From Gordonia terrae (lineage in GTDB: Bacteria; Actinomycetota; Actinomycetes; Mycobacteriales; Mycobacteriaceae), in assembly GCF_001698225.1 (NCBI RefSeq), contig NZ_CP016594.1, positions 4,650,001 to 4,714,000 on the forward strand: 64,000 nt of DNA, given 5' to 3'. Position 1 is the first letter of the stretch. Each line of letters begins with the position of its first letter. Shown here in pieces: positions 20,539 through 29,243 of the stretch. Made by a program: the position numbers and the translations under genes. The notes beneath the pieces were generated by a model. It did not search any database and was not told the origin of the DNA. It saw only the letters and a list, made by a program, of their open reading frames with translations.

Positions 20539-21243
20539 GTGTTCCCCACTTCGCGTACCCCCCTGCGCAAAAAACGCCTCAGCGCGATTCTGGTGCTGGT
20601 CACCGCTGTCGTCACAGCCTTTGCCTCGACGGCCGAAGCTGCACCTCAGCGGGCCCCGGCCGCGACCTACGACGCGTCCTGGAATGCCTCGGCACTCACT
20701 CTCACCGTGCACAACGCATCGGTGAGCACGGACAACGGGAATCTGACGATCCGGGATATCGCCGGCGCGGAACTCTTCCGGATGCCGCTCACCTACCGCA
20801 ACGAATTCCGGCAGTTCCCGATCGACACCCGGACCGCGGGGAACAAGGTCACGCTCATTCCGTCGCGGGACGCCGCACGTTCGTCGGCGCTCAATCCGAC
20901 CGAGGTCGAGAAATTGCGCGGCGTGGCTCGGCACAATGTCGCGGCTCCGCAGACGCGGCAGGAACGCGACGATCAGGCTCTCGAACGATTCCAGTCCCAA
21001 CTCCGCACCGGCACATCGGTCGGGACATTGGTCGGAACCGTCGTCGGTGGAATCGTCGGCGGTGTGATCGGTTGCGTCATCGGACTCGTCGCCGTGGTGG
21101 TGGGCTGCCTCGTGGGCGTCGCGCCGGCAGCCGCGATCGGCGGCATCGCCGGCCTCGCACTGGGCGGTGGAGGCACGCTGATCGGTGCGGGAATCCACTA
21201 CTTCGAGACGATCAACTCGCCCTTCACGCCTCCGCGTCGATAG
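20539..21243 (+). CDS. Secreted protein with C-terminal glycine-zipper segment
   Basis: A 234-residue protein. The GTG at 20539 is chosen because AAGGAG lies 7 bases before it; the open frame extends upstream to 20422 without such a site. The signal peptide is KKRLSAILVLVTAVVTAFAST with likely cleavage at AEA. A beta-rich part follows (SALTLTVHNASVSTDNGNLT, LFRMPLTYRNE), then a charged linker. The C-terminus is strongly hydrophobic and Gly-rich (VGTVVGGIVGGVIGCVIG, AIGGIAGLALGGGGTLIG), like the glycine-zipper domains that insert into membranes. Similar exported proteins occur in other mycolic-acid actinobacteria; the function is unknown. Confidence 0.75.
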   Translation: MFPTSRTPLRKKRLSAILVLVTAVVTAFASTAEAAPQRAPAATYDASWNASALTLTVHNASVSTDNGNLTIRDIAGAELFRMPLTYRNEFRQFPIDTRTAGNKVTLIPSRDAARSSALNPTEVEKLRGVARHNVAAPQTRQERDDQALERFQSQLRTGTSVGTLVGTVVGGIVGGVIGCVIGLVAVVVGCLVGVAPAAAIGGIAGLALGGGGTLIGAGIHYFETINSPFTPPRR

Positions 21244-21254
21244 CCGCGGAACCC

Positions 21255-21300
21255 ACACTGACGGTCGGTCTCACCTCGCGGTGAGGCGGACCGTCAGTGT
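21255..21300. terminator. Long bidirectional hairpin overlapping the tilS end
   Basis: ACACTGACGGTC (21255-21266) and GACCGTCAGTGT (21289-21300) are perfectly complementary. An inner TCACC/GGTGA stem closes on a TCGC loop. It lies right after the secreted-protein stop and includes the last codons of the convergent tilS, so it can stop both transcripts. Confidence 0.8.
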
Positions 21301-22224
21301 GTCGCCGGACCGGATGACAACACGACGCACCGCGGGGTCGCCACCCACGGCGATCTGGGTCCGGTCGGCGGTGGCCGTCGCGTCCAGCAGGTCGGCGACG
21401 GCCGAAATGACCCGGTGGGTCGGTTCGGTCGCCCCGTTGTCGAGCAGCCAGGCGCGCAGCACACGCGTCCGGATCGCCGGCGGCGCGTCGAGCAGTGGCC
21501 CGATCGCCAGGCCGTCGTCGCGACCGCACTCGGCCAGCACCCGGGCCGCCCAGTCGTCGAGCGCGTCGTTGTCGGCCCGAACCCCCGCGGCGGTACGACA
21601 CAGCGCCTCGACGACCCCACCGTGCAACGTGTCCTCCAACAACGGGAGGACCTCGGAGCGAAGCCGGACGCGAGTGAATCGCGGGTCTCGATTGTGCGGG
21701 TCGTGGTGGGCAGCGAGTCCCAGTTCGGTGCACGCCGCCAGGGTCTGTTGTCTGCGGACCCCGAGAAACGGCCTGCCCCAGGGGTTTTTCCAGACGCGCA
21801 TACCGGCGATCGACCGTGCCCCGGAACCACGCGCCAACCCGAGCAGCACGGTCTCGGCCTGGTCGTCGGCGGTGTGACCGAGCAGAACCGGGCGGTCACC
21901 GCGGGCCGCGTCGAGCGCCGCGTATCGGGCGTCGCGCGCGGCGGCCTCGAGACCTCCGCGACGGCCCACCCGCACCGGCAGGACCTCGACTCGGGCTCCG
22001 AGAGCACTCGCCGCGTCGGCCGCGGTCCTCGCCACCTGGGCGGAGCCCGGCTGGAGCCCGTGATCGACGACCAGCGCGGTGACGTCGAGGCCCGCGCCGA
22101 CGGCCGCCGCGGTCAGCGCGAGCGAGTCCGGACCGCCGGAGAGTCCCACGCAGACCTCGGAACCGAGCCGGTGAGCGGCCGCGAAATCCGCGACCGCCTT
22201 TCTCACAAGACCCGCTGAATCCAT
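21271..22224 (-). CDS. tilS: tRNA(Ile)-lysidine synthetase
   Basis: Converts the wobble cytidine of the CAU-anticodon tRNA-Ile to lysidine, so that it reads AUA. It has 317 residues with the PP-loop ATPase signature GLSGGPDSLAL near residue 30, VDHGLQPGSA, and LLGHTADDQAETVL. The ATG at 22224 gives MDSAGLVRKAV, which matches the short head of mycobacterial homologues; a GTG at 22206 overlaps the upstream stop and is an alternative. It is coupled to the metalloprotease and dacB genes. Confidence 0.95.
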   Translation of the reverse strand: MDSAGLVRKAVADFAAAHRLGSEVCVGLSGGPDSLALTAAAVGAGLDVTALVVDHGLQPGSAQVARTAADAASALGARVEVLPVRVGRRGGLEAAARDARYAALDAARGDRPVLLGHTADDQAETVLLGLARGSGARSIAGMRVWKNPWGRPFLGVRRQQTLAACTELGLAAHHDPHNRDPRFTRVRLRSEVLPLLEDTLHGGVVEALCRTAAGVRADNDALDDWAARVLAECGRDDGLAIGPLLDAPPAIRTRVLRAWLLDNGATEPTHRVISAVADLLDATATADRTQIAVGGDPAVRRVVIRSGDTLTVRLTAR

Positions 22225-23348
22225 GCCCGCGGGTCGTCGATCTCGTTCGGCAGCGGCATCGTGTCCGGTGAGGTCCACACCGTGTTGAACCGTTCCATGC
22301 CGACGGCCTCGACCACCGCGTCGACGAAGGCCTTACCGCGGATGTACTGCGCGAGCTTGGCATCCATCCCGATGAGGGCCCGGATGAGTCGCTGCACCGG
22401 ATTCTGCGGTGCGGTGCGGCGTTTGTCGAAGGCGGTGCGGATACGTGCCACCGACGGCACGTGCGCCGGACCGACCGCATCCATGACGTGATCGGCGTGC
22501 CCCTCGAGCAGGGTGCCGAGGACCATCATCCGCTGGAAGGCGGCATGCTGCTCCGGACTCTGCAGCAACTGCATCGCCCCGATCACGCCCTTCTCGCGCG
22601 GGCCGTCGGAACCCTTGAGCGCCTTGGTCATCCGCGTGACGATCTCGGTGGTCGACTCGCCGGCGTCGGAGGTGAGCACCGCGACGTTGTCCTGCATGTA
22701 GTCACGTAGCCACGGGTTGGCCGAGAACTGCACGCGGTGGGTGACCTCGTGGAGGCACACCCACAGCCGGAAGTCCGACGGGATCACCTTGAGCTGACGT
22801 TCGACGTTGATGATGTTCGGCGTCACCACCATCAGCACTCCGGGTTCGCCGGTCTCCGGATCAGGCGTGAACGGATCGTACTGACCGAGGATCGCGGTGG
22901 ACAGGAACGCGAGCAGACCACCGGCCTGCAGTCCGCCGAATCGTGCCCCGAGTCCCGGGGAGCCCGCGTCGGCGGATTCCTCGTCGGAACCGAGCATCGA
23001 TCGCATCGACAGGGAGGCGGCGTCGATCCAGCCGGCCCGGTCGAGGACCCGCGTGGTCGGTACGCGCAGGCCGTCGGCCAGACCCGTGACCTCTCGGACC
23101 GGGGCCTCGGCGCGGGTGGCGGCGTCGGCCAGTTCGGCGCGCGCCGCCTCGTAGGTGTACGCGGTCGTCTTCGGGCCGGGGCGGGCGAGTCGTTTCGCCG
23201 TGGACGCGGCCAGCGACCAGTCGATCTGCGAACCGATACCCGGTCGGCGTTCTCGCTCGACGGTGTCCTCGGCGCCCGATTCCGGCGGCATCCCGGTCTC
23301 GGTCCCGGCTTCCGCTGCCGCCGGCCCGGCGATTCCTGACGTGATCAT
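22203..23348 (-). CDS. Zinc-dependent metalloprotease-like protein (actinobacterial, next to dacB)
   Basis: A 381-residue protein containing CLHEVTHRVQF, a HExxH zinc site in a hydrophobic helix, and later EGHADHVMDAVG, which can supply the third ligand. The family is confined to actinobacteria and annotated as a putative zinc metalloprotease (sometimes as F420-associated); the same gene lies between dacB and tilS in mycobacteria. The ATG at 23348 overlaps the dacB stop (ATGA). No signal peptide is visible, so it is probably cytoplasmic. Substrate unknown. Confidence 0.85.
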   Translation of the reverse strand: MITSGIAGPAAAEAGTETGMPPESGAEDTVERERRPGIGSQIDWSLAASTAKRLARPGPKTTAYTYEAARAELADAATRAEAPVREVTGLADGLRVPTTRVLDRAGWIDAASLSMRSMLGSDEESADAGSPGLGARFGGLQAGGLLAFLSTAILGQYDPFTPDPETGEPGVLMVVTPNIINVERQLKVIPSDFRLWVCLHEVTHRVQFSANPWLRDYMQDNVAVLTSDAGESTTEIVTRMTKALKGSDGPREKGVIGAMQLLQSPEQHAAFQRMMVLGTLLEGHADHVMDAVGPAHVPSVARIRTAFDKRRTAPQNPVQRLIRALIGMDAKLAQYIRGKAFVDAVVEAVGMERFNTVWTSPDTMPLPNEIDDPRAWIQRVL

Positions 23349-24775
23349 CGGCACCCGCACTCTCTCAGTTGACCCACCACCGCATCGAGGGCGGGTCGCG
23401 CGTCCGCCGGCGAGGTGCCGCCGGACATCAGGGCGAACGACAGCACGCGGCCGTCGACTGTCTGCACTATGCCCGTCAACGAACTGACCCCGGTCAGTGT
23501 TCCGGTCTTCGCCCGTGCCCACCCCGCGCCCGGGTTGTCGGCGGCGTCGAACCGGTCGGCGAGTGTGCCGGTGCCACCGGCGATCGGCAGCCCGTCGAGC
23601 ATCGGGCGCAGGGCCGGCTTGGCGGGGCCACTCGCGGCGGTCATCACCGCGTCGAGCAGTTCCGGCGTGGTCCGGTTCGCATAGGAGATCCCGGACGCGT
23701 CGTGCAGTGTCGTACCGGCCCACTGGCCCGGGAACTCCGACGAGAGCACCTGCTCGATCGCCTCGACCCCACCCGCGTGGGTCGGCTGCCCGCCGCGATG
23801 CACGGAGAGTTCGACGGCGAGCGTCTCGGCGAGCACGTTGTCGCTGTAACGGAGCATGTCGTTGACCCGGGTGACCAGCGGAGCCGACTGGACCTTCGCG
23901 ATCACGCGCTCGTCGCCGGATCCGCTCGAGGCGGTACCGCGTACCTCGGTGACCGGCTCCTCGACACCGAGCGCGGCGGCCAGCGCCTCGCCGGCCATGA
24001 GTCCCGGCGTCGCGGTGCGCGGCGAGTATTCGTCGAGCGGTTCCAACCGGGCACCGTCGACCATCAGTGATTCGATGGGCGCGATGTCGCCACCCTGGAT
24101 GTCCCGCCGATCCCAGGTGGTGTCCATCGTCGGCCCGGAGAACGCGCCGAGGTCGACGGCCACCGAGGTCACCGGGATCTCGGTCTCCTCGATCTGGCGC
24201 GCGAGGTCGGCGATGCGTCCCGGATCGGTGTAGAAGGTGTCGGTTCCGGCGGGCTGGGCGGACAGGGTGGGGTCACCCGCGCCCCGGAGGACGACCTGCC
24301 CGTTGCTGCCGGCCACCACCGTCGTCGTCAGTCGCTGATCGTGCGGCACGGCCTCGAGGACGGCGGCGGCGGTCAGGATCTTGGCGTTCGAGGCGGGAAT
24401 GCGGGGACGGTTGGGGGTTCTCGTCCAGAGGACCTCACCGGTGAGTGAATCGCTGATCTTGCCGCTGAGCTCGCCCAGCGCGGGATTGCGCAGTGCGGGC
24501 GTGATCGCTCGCAGGACCCCTGGCGGCGTCGGCTCCGGCGCGGTGTCGACCACCGGGTCGATCCGCGGGTCGACGGCGACCGCGGCGGGTTGCGGCGGCA
24601 CCCCGGGCGGGAGTTCCGGCTCCCGGTCGATGCGGAGCGCGATCACGACCGACGCCGTGGCGACGAGGGCCAGGATCACCACCGCGGTGATCGTCCACCA
24701 CAAAAGTCTCCGACCGCGACGACCGCCGTTTCGGGTGGATGCGCCCACAAAGCCTCCGGGTCTCTCACGGTTCAC
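23345..24775 (-). CDS. dacB: D-alanyl-D-alanine carboxypeptidase/endopeptidase (PBP4 class, S13)
   Basis: Trims peptidoglycan stem peptides outside the membrane. A signal-anchor helix ([21 protein letters not shown]) lies near residue 30. The penicillin-binding domain has SNAK (SxxK nucleophile), YSDN (SxN) and AKTGTLTG (KTG). It ends in CGCR. The start is uncertain: the GTG at 24775 gives 476 residues and a short cytoplasmic head; an ATG at 24823 would add 16 residues. It is divergent from ppa, as in mycobacteria. Confidence 0.9.
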   Translation of the reverse strand: MNRERPGGFVGASTRNGGRRGRRLLWWTITAVVILALVATASVVIALRIDREPELPPGVPPQPAAVAVDPRIDPVVDTAPEPTPPGVLRAITPALRNPALGELSGKISDSLTGEVLWTRTPNRPRIPASNAKILTAAAVLEAVPHDQRLTTTVVAGSNGQVVLRGAGDPTLSAQPAGTDTFYTDPGRIADLARQIEETEIPVTSVAVDLGAFSGPTMDTTWDRRDIQGGDIAPIESLMVDGARLEPLDEYSPRTATPGLMAGEALAAALGVEEPVTEVRGTASSGSGDERVIAKVQSAPLVTRVNDMLRYSDNVLAETLAVELSVHRGGQPTHAGGVEAIEQVLSSEFPGQWAGTTLHDASGISYANRTTPELLDAVMTAASGPAKPALRPMLDGLPIAGGTGTLADRFDAADNPGAGWARAKTGTLTGVSSLTGIVQTVDGRVLSFALMSGGTSPADARPALDAVVGQLRECGCR

Positions 24776-24836
24776 GGTCGATGGAACGGGCCCGGATGTA
24801 CGCACAACGAGGGGTACGAACATCGAGGTCGCCCGA

Positions 24837-24852
24837 CCAACAGTATCGTTGG
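24837..24852. promoter_or_regulatory. Inverted repeat in the dacB-ppa divergent promoter
   Basis: CCAAC-AGTATC-GTTGG, with 5-bp arms. AGTATC and its complement GATACT resemble -10 elements on both strands, so this may be a symmetric promoter core for both genes. The support is weak. Confidence 0.3.
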
Positions 24853-24913
24853 GGCAGCGTGCGGGCGTTTCGGCCCGACGCGGCATCCCCGATCAAGACT
24901 GCCAGGAGGAACT

Positions 24914-25426
24914 GTGGAATTCGATGTGACCATCGAGATCCCCAAAGGTGGCCGCAACAAGTACGAGGTCGACCACGAGACGGGCAAGGTCTACCTCGAC
25001 CGCTACCTGTACACCTCGATGGGCTACCCGGCCGACTACGGCTACATCGACGGCACCCTCGGTGAGGACGGCGACCCGCTCGACGCGCTGGTCCTGCTCC
25101 CCGAGTCGGTGTTCCCCGGCATCATCGTGCGGGCACGGGTCGTCGGCATGTACACGATGACCGACGAGGCCGGCGGTGACGACAAGCTCCTGTGCGTCCC
25201 GGCCAAGGACGTGCGCTGGGACCACATCAAGGACATCTCCGACGTGTCCGAGTACGAGCTGGGACCCATCGCCCACTTCTTCGAGCACTACAAGGACCTC
25301 GAGCCCGGCAAGGAGGTCCAGCCGGGCGGGTGGGTCGGTCGCGACCAGGCCGAGAAGGTCGCTCAGGAAGCGATCGACCGCCTCGCCTCGCATCCCGACG
25401 CGGCCAACGAGCCCTCGCGGGGCTGA
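24914..25426 (+). CDS. ppa: Inorganic pyrophosphatase
   Basis: Hydrolyses pyrophosphate to drive biosynthetic reactions. It is a family I enzyme of 170 residues. [20 protein letters not shown] and [20 protein letters not shown] (the latter with the metal-binding DxDPxD) are intact. The start is a GTG at 24914, preceded by AGGAGGA three bases away, which decides it over the longer open frame. It is followed by a terminator. Confidence 0.97.
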   Translation: MEFDVTIEIPKGGRNKYEVDHETGKVYLDRYLYTSMGYPADYGYIDGTLGEDGDPLDALVLLPESVFPGIIVRARVVGMYTMTDEAGGDDKLLCVPAKDVRWDHIKDISDVSEYELGPIAHFFEHYKDLEPGKEVQPGGWVGRDQAEKVAQEAIDRLASHPDAANEPSRG

Positions 25427-25451
25427 CGCCGTCCCGCGTCGCACCATCGTT

Positions 25452-25503
25452 ACGACGGCGGCACCCGGGTGGTCTCCGAGGAGATCCCGCCCGGGTGCCG
25501 TCG
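25452..25503. terminator. Hairpin between ppa and the aldehyde dehydrogenase gene
   Basis: ACGACGGCGGCACCCGGG (25452-25469) pairs with CCCGGGTGCCGTCGT (25489-25503), leaving a 3-base bulge on the left arm. The hairpin is followed by TTT. It lies between convergent genes and so can serve both. Confidence 0.75.
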
Positions 25504-25532
25504 TTTCCGGTCACCGCGCCTGCCGGCAGCCG

Positions 25533-27044
25533 TCAGTCGATATGAGGGAAAGCCTTCGTGCGCTTGCCTTCCCGGATCAGAATGGTCTTCACTTCGGTGA
25601 ACTCCTCGAAACCGGCGTTGCCCATCTCGCGGCCGTAGCCGGACTGCTTCATCCCGCCCGCGGGGAGTTGCGGCCCACCGTCGATCGTGGTGTTCACCCA
25701 GACCCGCCCGCTGCGCAGTTTCTTCGCCACCGAGAGCGCCCGGTCGATGTTCTTGGTCCACAACGAGCCCGAGAGTCCGTATTCGGTCGCGTTCGCGAGC
25801 GCCACGGCCTCCGCGGCGTCGGCGAACCTGGTCACCGTGAGCACCGGACCGAAGATCTCCTGGTGGAATTCCGGCGAGACCTCGGTGACGTCGAGCACGA
25901 CCGTCGGCTCCACGAAATGCCCGGACGCGGTGTCCTCTCCGAGCGGAACCCCGCCGCCCACCGCGATCCGCCCGCCGTGGGATTCCGCAGAGGCAACGTG
26001 GGCCCGGACCTTCTCGAGGTGACCGCCGTGGATCATCGGGCCGACGTCGGTGGACCCGTCGAGCGGATCACCCACCCGAACCTGCCGCGCGGCCGCGACC
26101 AGTCGCTCCACAAACGCGTCGGCGATCGAATCCTGCACGAGCAGACGCGATCCCGCGACGCAGCATTCGCCGTTGTTGAAGAACGCACCGAACAGCACCC
26201 CGTCGAGGGCGTCGTCGAGGTCGGCGTCGTCGAAAACGATGTTGGCGGCCTTGCCCCCGAGTTCCATCGACAACCGTTTGGCCGTTCCCGCCGACGCTGC
26301 GGTGATGGCGTGACCGGTCGCGGTGCTCCCGGTGAACGACAGCAGGTCGATGTCGGGACTCTCGGCCAACACCGCCCCCACATCGGCGCCGTAGCCCGTG
26401 ACGACGTTGACGACGCCGGCGGGCACACCCGCTTCGACGAGGATGCCCGCGAGTTCGAGCGCCGTGCCCGAGGTGAACTCGGACGGTTTGACGACGGCGG
26501 TGCATCCCGCCGCGAGGGCGAACGGCAACTTCTGGGCAAGTAGGAGCAGGGGGAAGTTCCACGGCAGGATCATGCCGGCCACGCCGGCGGGTTCACGGAC
26601 CACCAGCGCGGTGGCCCCTTCCCCCAGTCCGGTGTGCGCCTCACCGTGGGCCGCCATCGCGAGCCCGGCCGCGTACTCGAAGAGCTCAGCGCTTCCGGCG
26701 ACATCGCTCTCCGCGTAGCGCAACGGTTTTCCGGTCTCTTCGGCCTCGATGCGTGCGAGACGTTCGGCATTCGCCCGCATCAGGTCGGCGACCCGCAGCA
26801 GGGTGCGGGCCCGGTCCATCGACGTCGACGCCGGCCACGGACCGTCGTCGAAGGCGCGCCGCGCCGCCGCGATCGCGCGCAGGGTGTCGGTGCGGTCGCC
26901 GGCGGCGTAGACGGCGAGCTCGCGTCCGTCGACCGGGCTGTGCCGGACAATCGTGGATCGATCGTCCGCGTCGTCGAAGGCCCCGTCGACGAAGATCCCG
27001 TATCGACGGATGGTCGCGGGGTCGGCGGCGGTGGTCATCTGCAT
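25533..27044 (-). CDS. NAD(P)-dependent aldehyde dehydrogenase
   Basis: A 503-residue enzyme that oxidises an aldehyde to a carboxylate. The family core is intact: ILPWNFPLLLL, VVKPSEFTSG, SFTGSTATG (cofactor), MELGGK (general base glutamate) and NNGECCVAGSR (nucleophile cysteine), ending in GGMKQSGYGREMG. AGGAG lies 6 bases before the ATG at 27044. It is the last gene of the LacI-controlled transporter operon, 55 bases after an alcohol dehydrogenase, so the pair should turn an alcohol into an acid. Betaine-aldehyde-type or general aldehydes are possible substrates. Confidence 0.9.
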   Translation of the reverse strand: MQMTTAADPATIRRYGIFVDGAFDDADDRSTIVRHSPVDGRELAVYAAGDRTDTLRAIAAARRAFDDGPWPASTSMDRARTLLRVADLMRANAERLARIEAEETGKPLRYAESDVAGSAELFEYAAGLAMAAHGEAHTGLGEGATALVVREPAGVAGMILPWNFPLLLLAQKLPFALAAGCTAVVKPSEFTSGTALELAGILVEAGVPAGVVNVVTGYGADVGAVLAESPDIDLLSFTGSTATGHAITAASAGTAKRLSMELGGKAANIVFDDADLDDALDGVLFGAFFNNGECCVAGSRLLVQDSIADAFVERLVAAARQVRVGDPLDGSTDVGPMIHGGHLEKVRAHVASAESHGGRIAVGGGVPLGEDTASGHFVEPTVVLDVTEVSPEFHQEIFGPVLTVTRFADAAEAVALANATEYGLSGSLWTKNIDRALSVAKKLRSGRVWVNTTIDGGPQLPAGGMKQSGYGREMGNAGFEEFTEVKTILIREGKRTKAFPHID

Positions 27045-27099
27045 GTGGAACTCCTGGTCGAGAGGGTCGAGATGAGGGGAACGATGCGACGGGCGCTTG

Positions 27100-28218
27100 T
27101 CAGTGCTCGTGGATCAGCACGCCGCGAAGGTTCTTGCCCGCGTGCATGTCGACGTAGGCCTCGTTGATCTGGTCGATCGTGTACCGCGCGGTGATCAGTT
27201 CGTCGAGCTTGAGCTGACCTGCCTTGTAGTAGTCCAGCAGCGCCGGGATGTCGCTGGTCGGGTTGCAGTTGCCGAACAGCACGCCGCGGATCGTCTTGGC
27301 GTAGGTGACGATCTCGAGCGGACTGATCGGGATGCCGGGCTCGTTCTGGCCGATCGAGACGAGAGCCACGCGGCCTTCCTTGCGGACCGCCGAGAAGGCC
27401 TCGGCGATCAGCGCGCCGTCGACGACGCCGACCGTGATGACGGCCGAGTCGGCGCCCTGCCCGTTGGTGACCGATTCGACGAACGGGACGGCTTCGGCGA
27501 TCGAGGCGAAGGCGTGCGTGGCACCCAGTTTCATCGCCTGCTCACGCTTGAAGTCGACGGGGTCGACGGCGACGACGTAGGCGGCACCGGCGTGGTGTGC
27601 GCCCTGCACCGCGTTCATCCCGACTCCGCCGGCCCCGATGATCATCGCGGTCTCGCGCGGCCGGACATGAGCGGCGTTGACGGCGGCGCCCCATCCGGTG
27701 GCGACGCCGCAGGAGACGAGGCAGGCGATGTCGAAGGGCAGGTCGTCGTCGATCTTCACGGCCTGCGACTCGTCGGTGACCAGGTGGTCGGCGAAGGTGC
27801 CGAGTCGCTGCATGGCGCCGATGGGCTGACCGGACGTACGGCTGAAGCGCGGATTGCCCTCGAGGCCGAACCCGTTCTCCATCCCCGCACCGGTGTCGCA
27901 GATGTACTGCATGCCTTGGGAGCACCACCGGCAGCGACCGCACGCCGGCAGATAGGCCGTGGCGACATGGTCACCGACGGCCAGTCGCCGCACACCCGGA
28001 CCCACGGCATCGACGATGCCGGCGCCCTCGTGCCCGCCGACCATCGGCAGCGCGTTCGGGATGTCACCGGTGACGAGGTGGTCGTCGGAATGGCAGAGAC
28101 CGGATGCCATGACCTTGATGCGGACCTCGCCCGGACCGGGCTCGGCGAGGTCGAGGTCCTCGACCTTCCACTTCCCGCCGATGGCGTCGATGACGGCTCC
28201 GCGAACTGTTCGAGACAT
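27100..28218 (-). CDS. NDMA-dependent-type zinc alcohol dehydrogenase
   Basis: A 372-residue medium-chain dehydrogenase. The catalytic zinc ligands are in GLCHSDDHLV and GHEGAG, and the structural zinc cysteines in CGRCRWCSQGMQYIC. The Rossmann motif is GAGGVGMNAVQGA. MSRTVRGAVIDAIGGKW and the ALPMVGGHEGAGIV context match the actinobacterial class with tightly bound NAD, assayed with the artificial acceptor NDMA. Members oxidise alcohols or polyethers and pass electrons to an unknown carrier. Placed after a sugar-type importer, it most likely oxidises the imported polyol. Confidence 0.85.
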   Translation of the reverse strand: MSRTVRGAVIDAIGGKWKVEDLDLAEPGPGEVRIKVMASGLCHSDDHLVTGDIPNALPMVGGHEGAGIVDAVGPGVRRLAVGDHVATAYLPACGRCRWCSQGMQYICDTGAGMENGFGLEGNPRFSRTSGQPIGAMQRLGTFADHLVTDESQAVKIDDDLPFDIACLVSCGVATGWGAAVNAAHVRPRETAMIIGAGGVGMNAVQGAHHAGAAYVVAVDPVDFKREQAMKLGATHAFASIAEAVPFVESVTNGQGADSAVITVGVVDGALIAEAFSAVRKEGRVALVSIGQNEPGIPISPLEIVTYAKTIRGVLFGNCNPTSDIPALLDYYKAGQLKLDELITARYTIDQINEAYVDMHAGKNLRGVLIHEH

Positions 28219-28240
28219 GGTGTGTACCTCCAGAGATGGT

Positions 28241-29242
28241 CTATTTGATGATGGCGAGTTTGCTGCGATCGAGAGTGAGAACGACGATCGCGATGACCAC
28301 CGCGCCGTACACGATCTGCTGATAGTTGGGGTCGACGCCGGCGACCGATCCGCCCACGCGGAGGACGGTCACGATGAGGGCGCCGACGATCACCTTCCAC
28401 GCGCTGCCGATACCGCCGGTGATCGCGCACCCGCCGACGAGGACGGCTGCGATGGCGGGCAAGAGCAGGGCGTCGGCGAGTTGCGGTGCGGCACTCTGCT
28501 GCTGAGAGGACAAGACGATCGCCGCGAGACCTGCGAAGAGCCCCGACAGCGCGAAGGCGAGGACGCGAACACCCCGGGTGCGGATACCTGCCATGAGGGC
28601 CGCCCGCTCCCCGAGTCCCACAAGGTGAAAGATGTTGCCGCGCGGGTGGTAGTGCATGAAAGCCCAGATCGCGGCAGCGATGAGCACTCCGATCCACACC
28701 GCGAGCGGCATGCTGAGGAAAGTGACCGAACTGAGCCAGAAGATCGCGCCGTAGTTGGTGTCGATGTAGATCGTGGTGGACCCGGACAGAGCGAGCGCGA
28801 TCGCCCCCCAGAAGCCGAGGGCGCCCAGGGAAACCACAAAGGACGGCACCTGTCCGATGGTGGTGAGCAGACCGGTCAGGGCGCCGATGGCTGCCGTCGC
28901 GGCCGCGGTGATCAGCATCGCCAGCGGACCGGTCGCCCCGATCGTCTGCGCGAGGATCACGGTGCCCAGCGAGCACACGGCGGCCACCGAGAGGTCGATG
29001 CCGCCGGTGAGGATGACGAACATCTGCCCCAGTCCGAGCAGCAGGATCGGCAGCGCTTGGGCGGTCACCACCGAGAGGGCGGTCGACGAGAAGAAGTTGG
29101 GTTCGGCGATCGTGACGAGTCCCAGCAGGACAAGCAGCAGCGCCGGCGGCCCGGCCGTCCGCATCGCCGCCGCGGACGGGAGTCCTCCGGGCATTGTGAG
29201 GCTGCGCGACGGGAGCGGTGAGGTCATCGTTGTCTCGGCCAT
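28241..29242 (-). CDS. Ribose-type ABC transporter permease (second)
   Basis: A 333-residue RbsC-like inner-membrane subunit with 8-10 hydrophobic segments. The family signature VILTGGIDLSVAAVCSLGTV follows LPILLLGLGQMF; GGCAITGGIGSAWKVIVGAL near the end matches the conserved GG.....G.G loop. It starts one base after the ATPase stop. A second, different permease (30743-31780) is in the same operon, so the channel is probably a heterodimer. Confidence 0.9.
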   Translation of the reverse strand: MAETTMTSPLPSRSLTMPGGLPSAAAMRTAGPPALLLVLLGLVTIAEPNFFSSTALSVVTAQALPILLLGLGQMFVILTGGIDLSVAAVCSLGTVILAQTIGATGPLAMLITAAATAAIGALTGLLTTIGQVPSFVVSLGALGFWGAIALALSGSTTIYIDTNYGAIFWLSSVTFLSMPLAVWIGVLIAAAIWAFMHYHPRGNIFHLVGLGERAALMAGIRTRGVRVLAFALSGLFAGLAAIVLSSQQQSAAPQLADALLLPAIAAVLVGGCAITGGIGSAWKVIVGALIVTVLRVGGSVAGVDPNYQQIVYGAVVIAIVVLTLDRSKLAIIK

Positions 29243-29243
29243 G

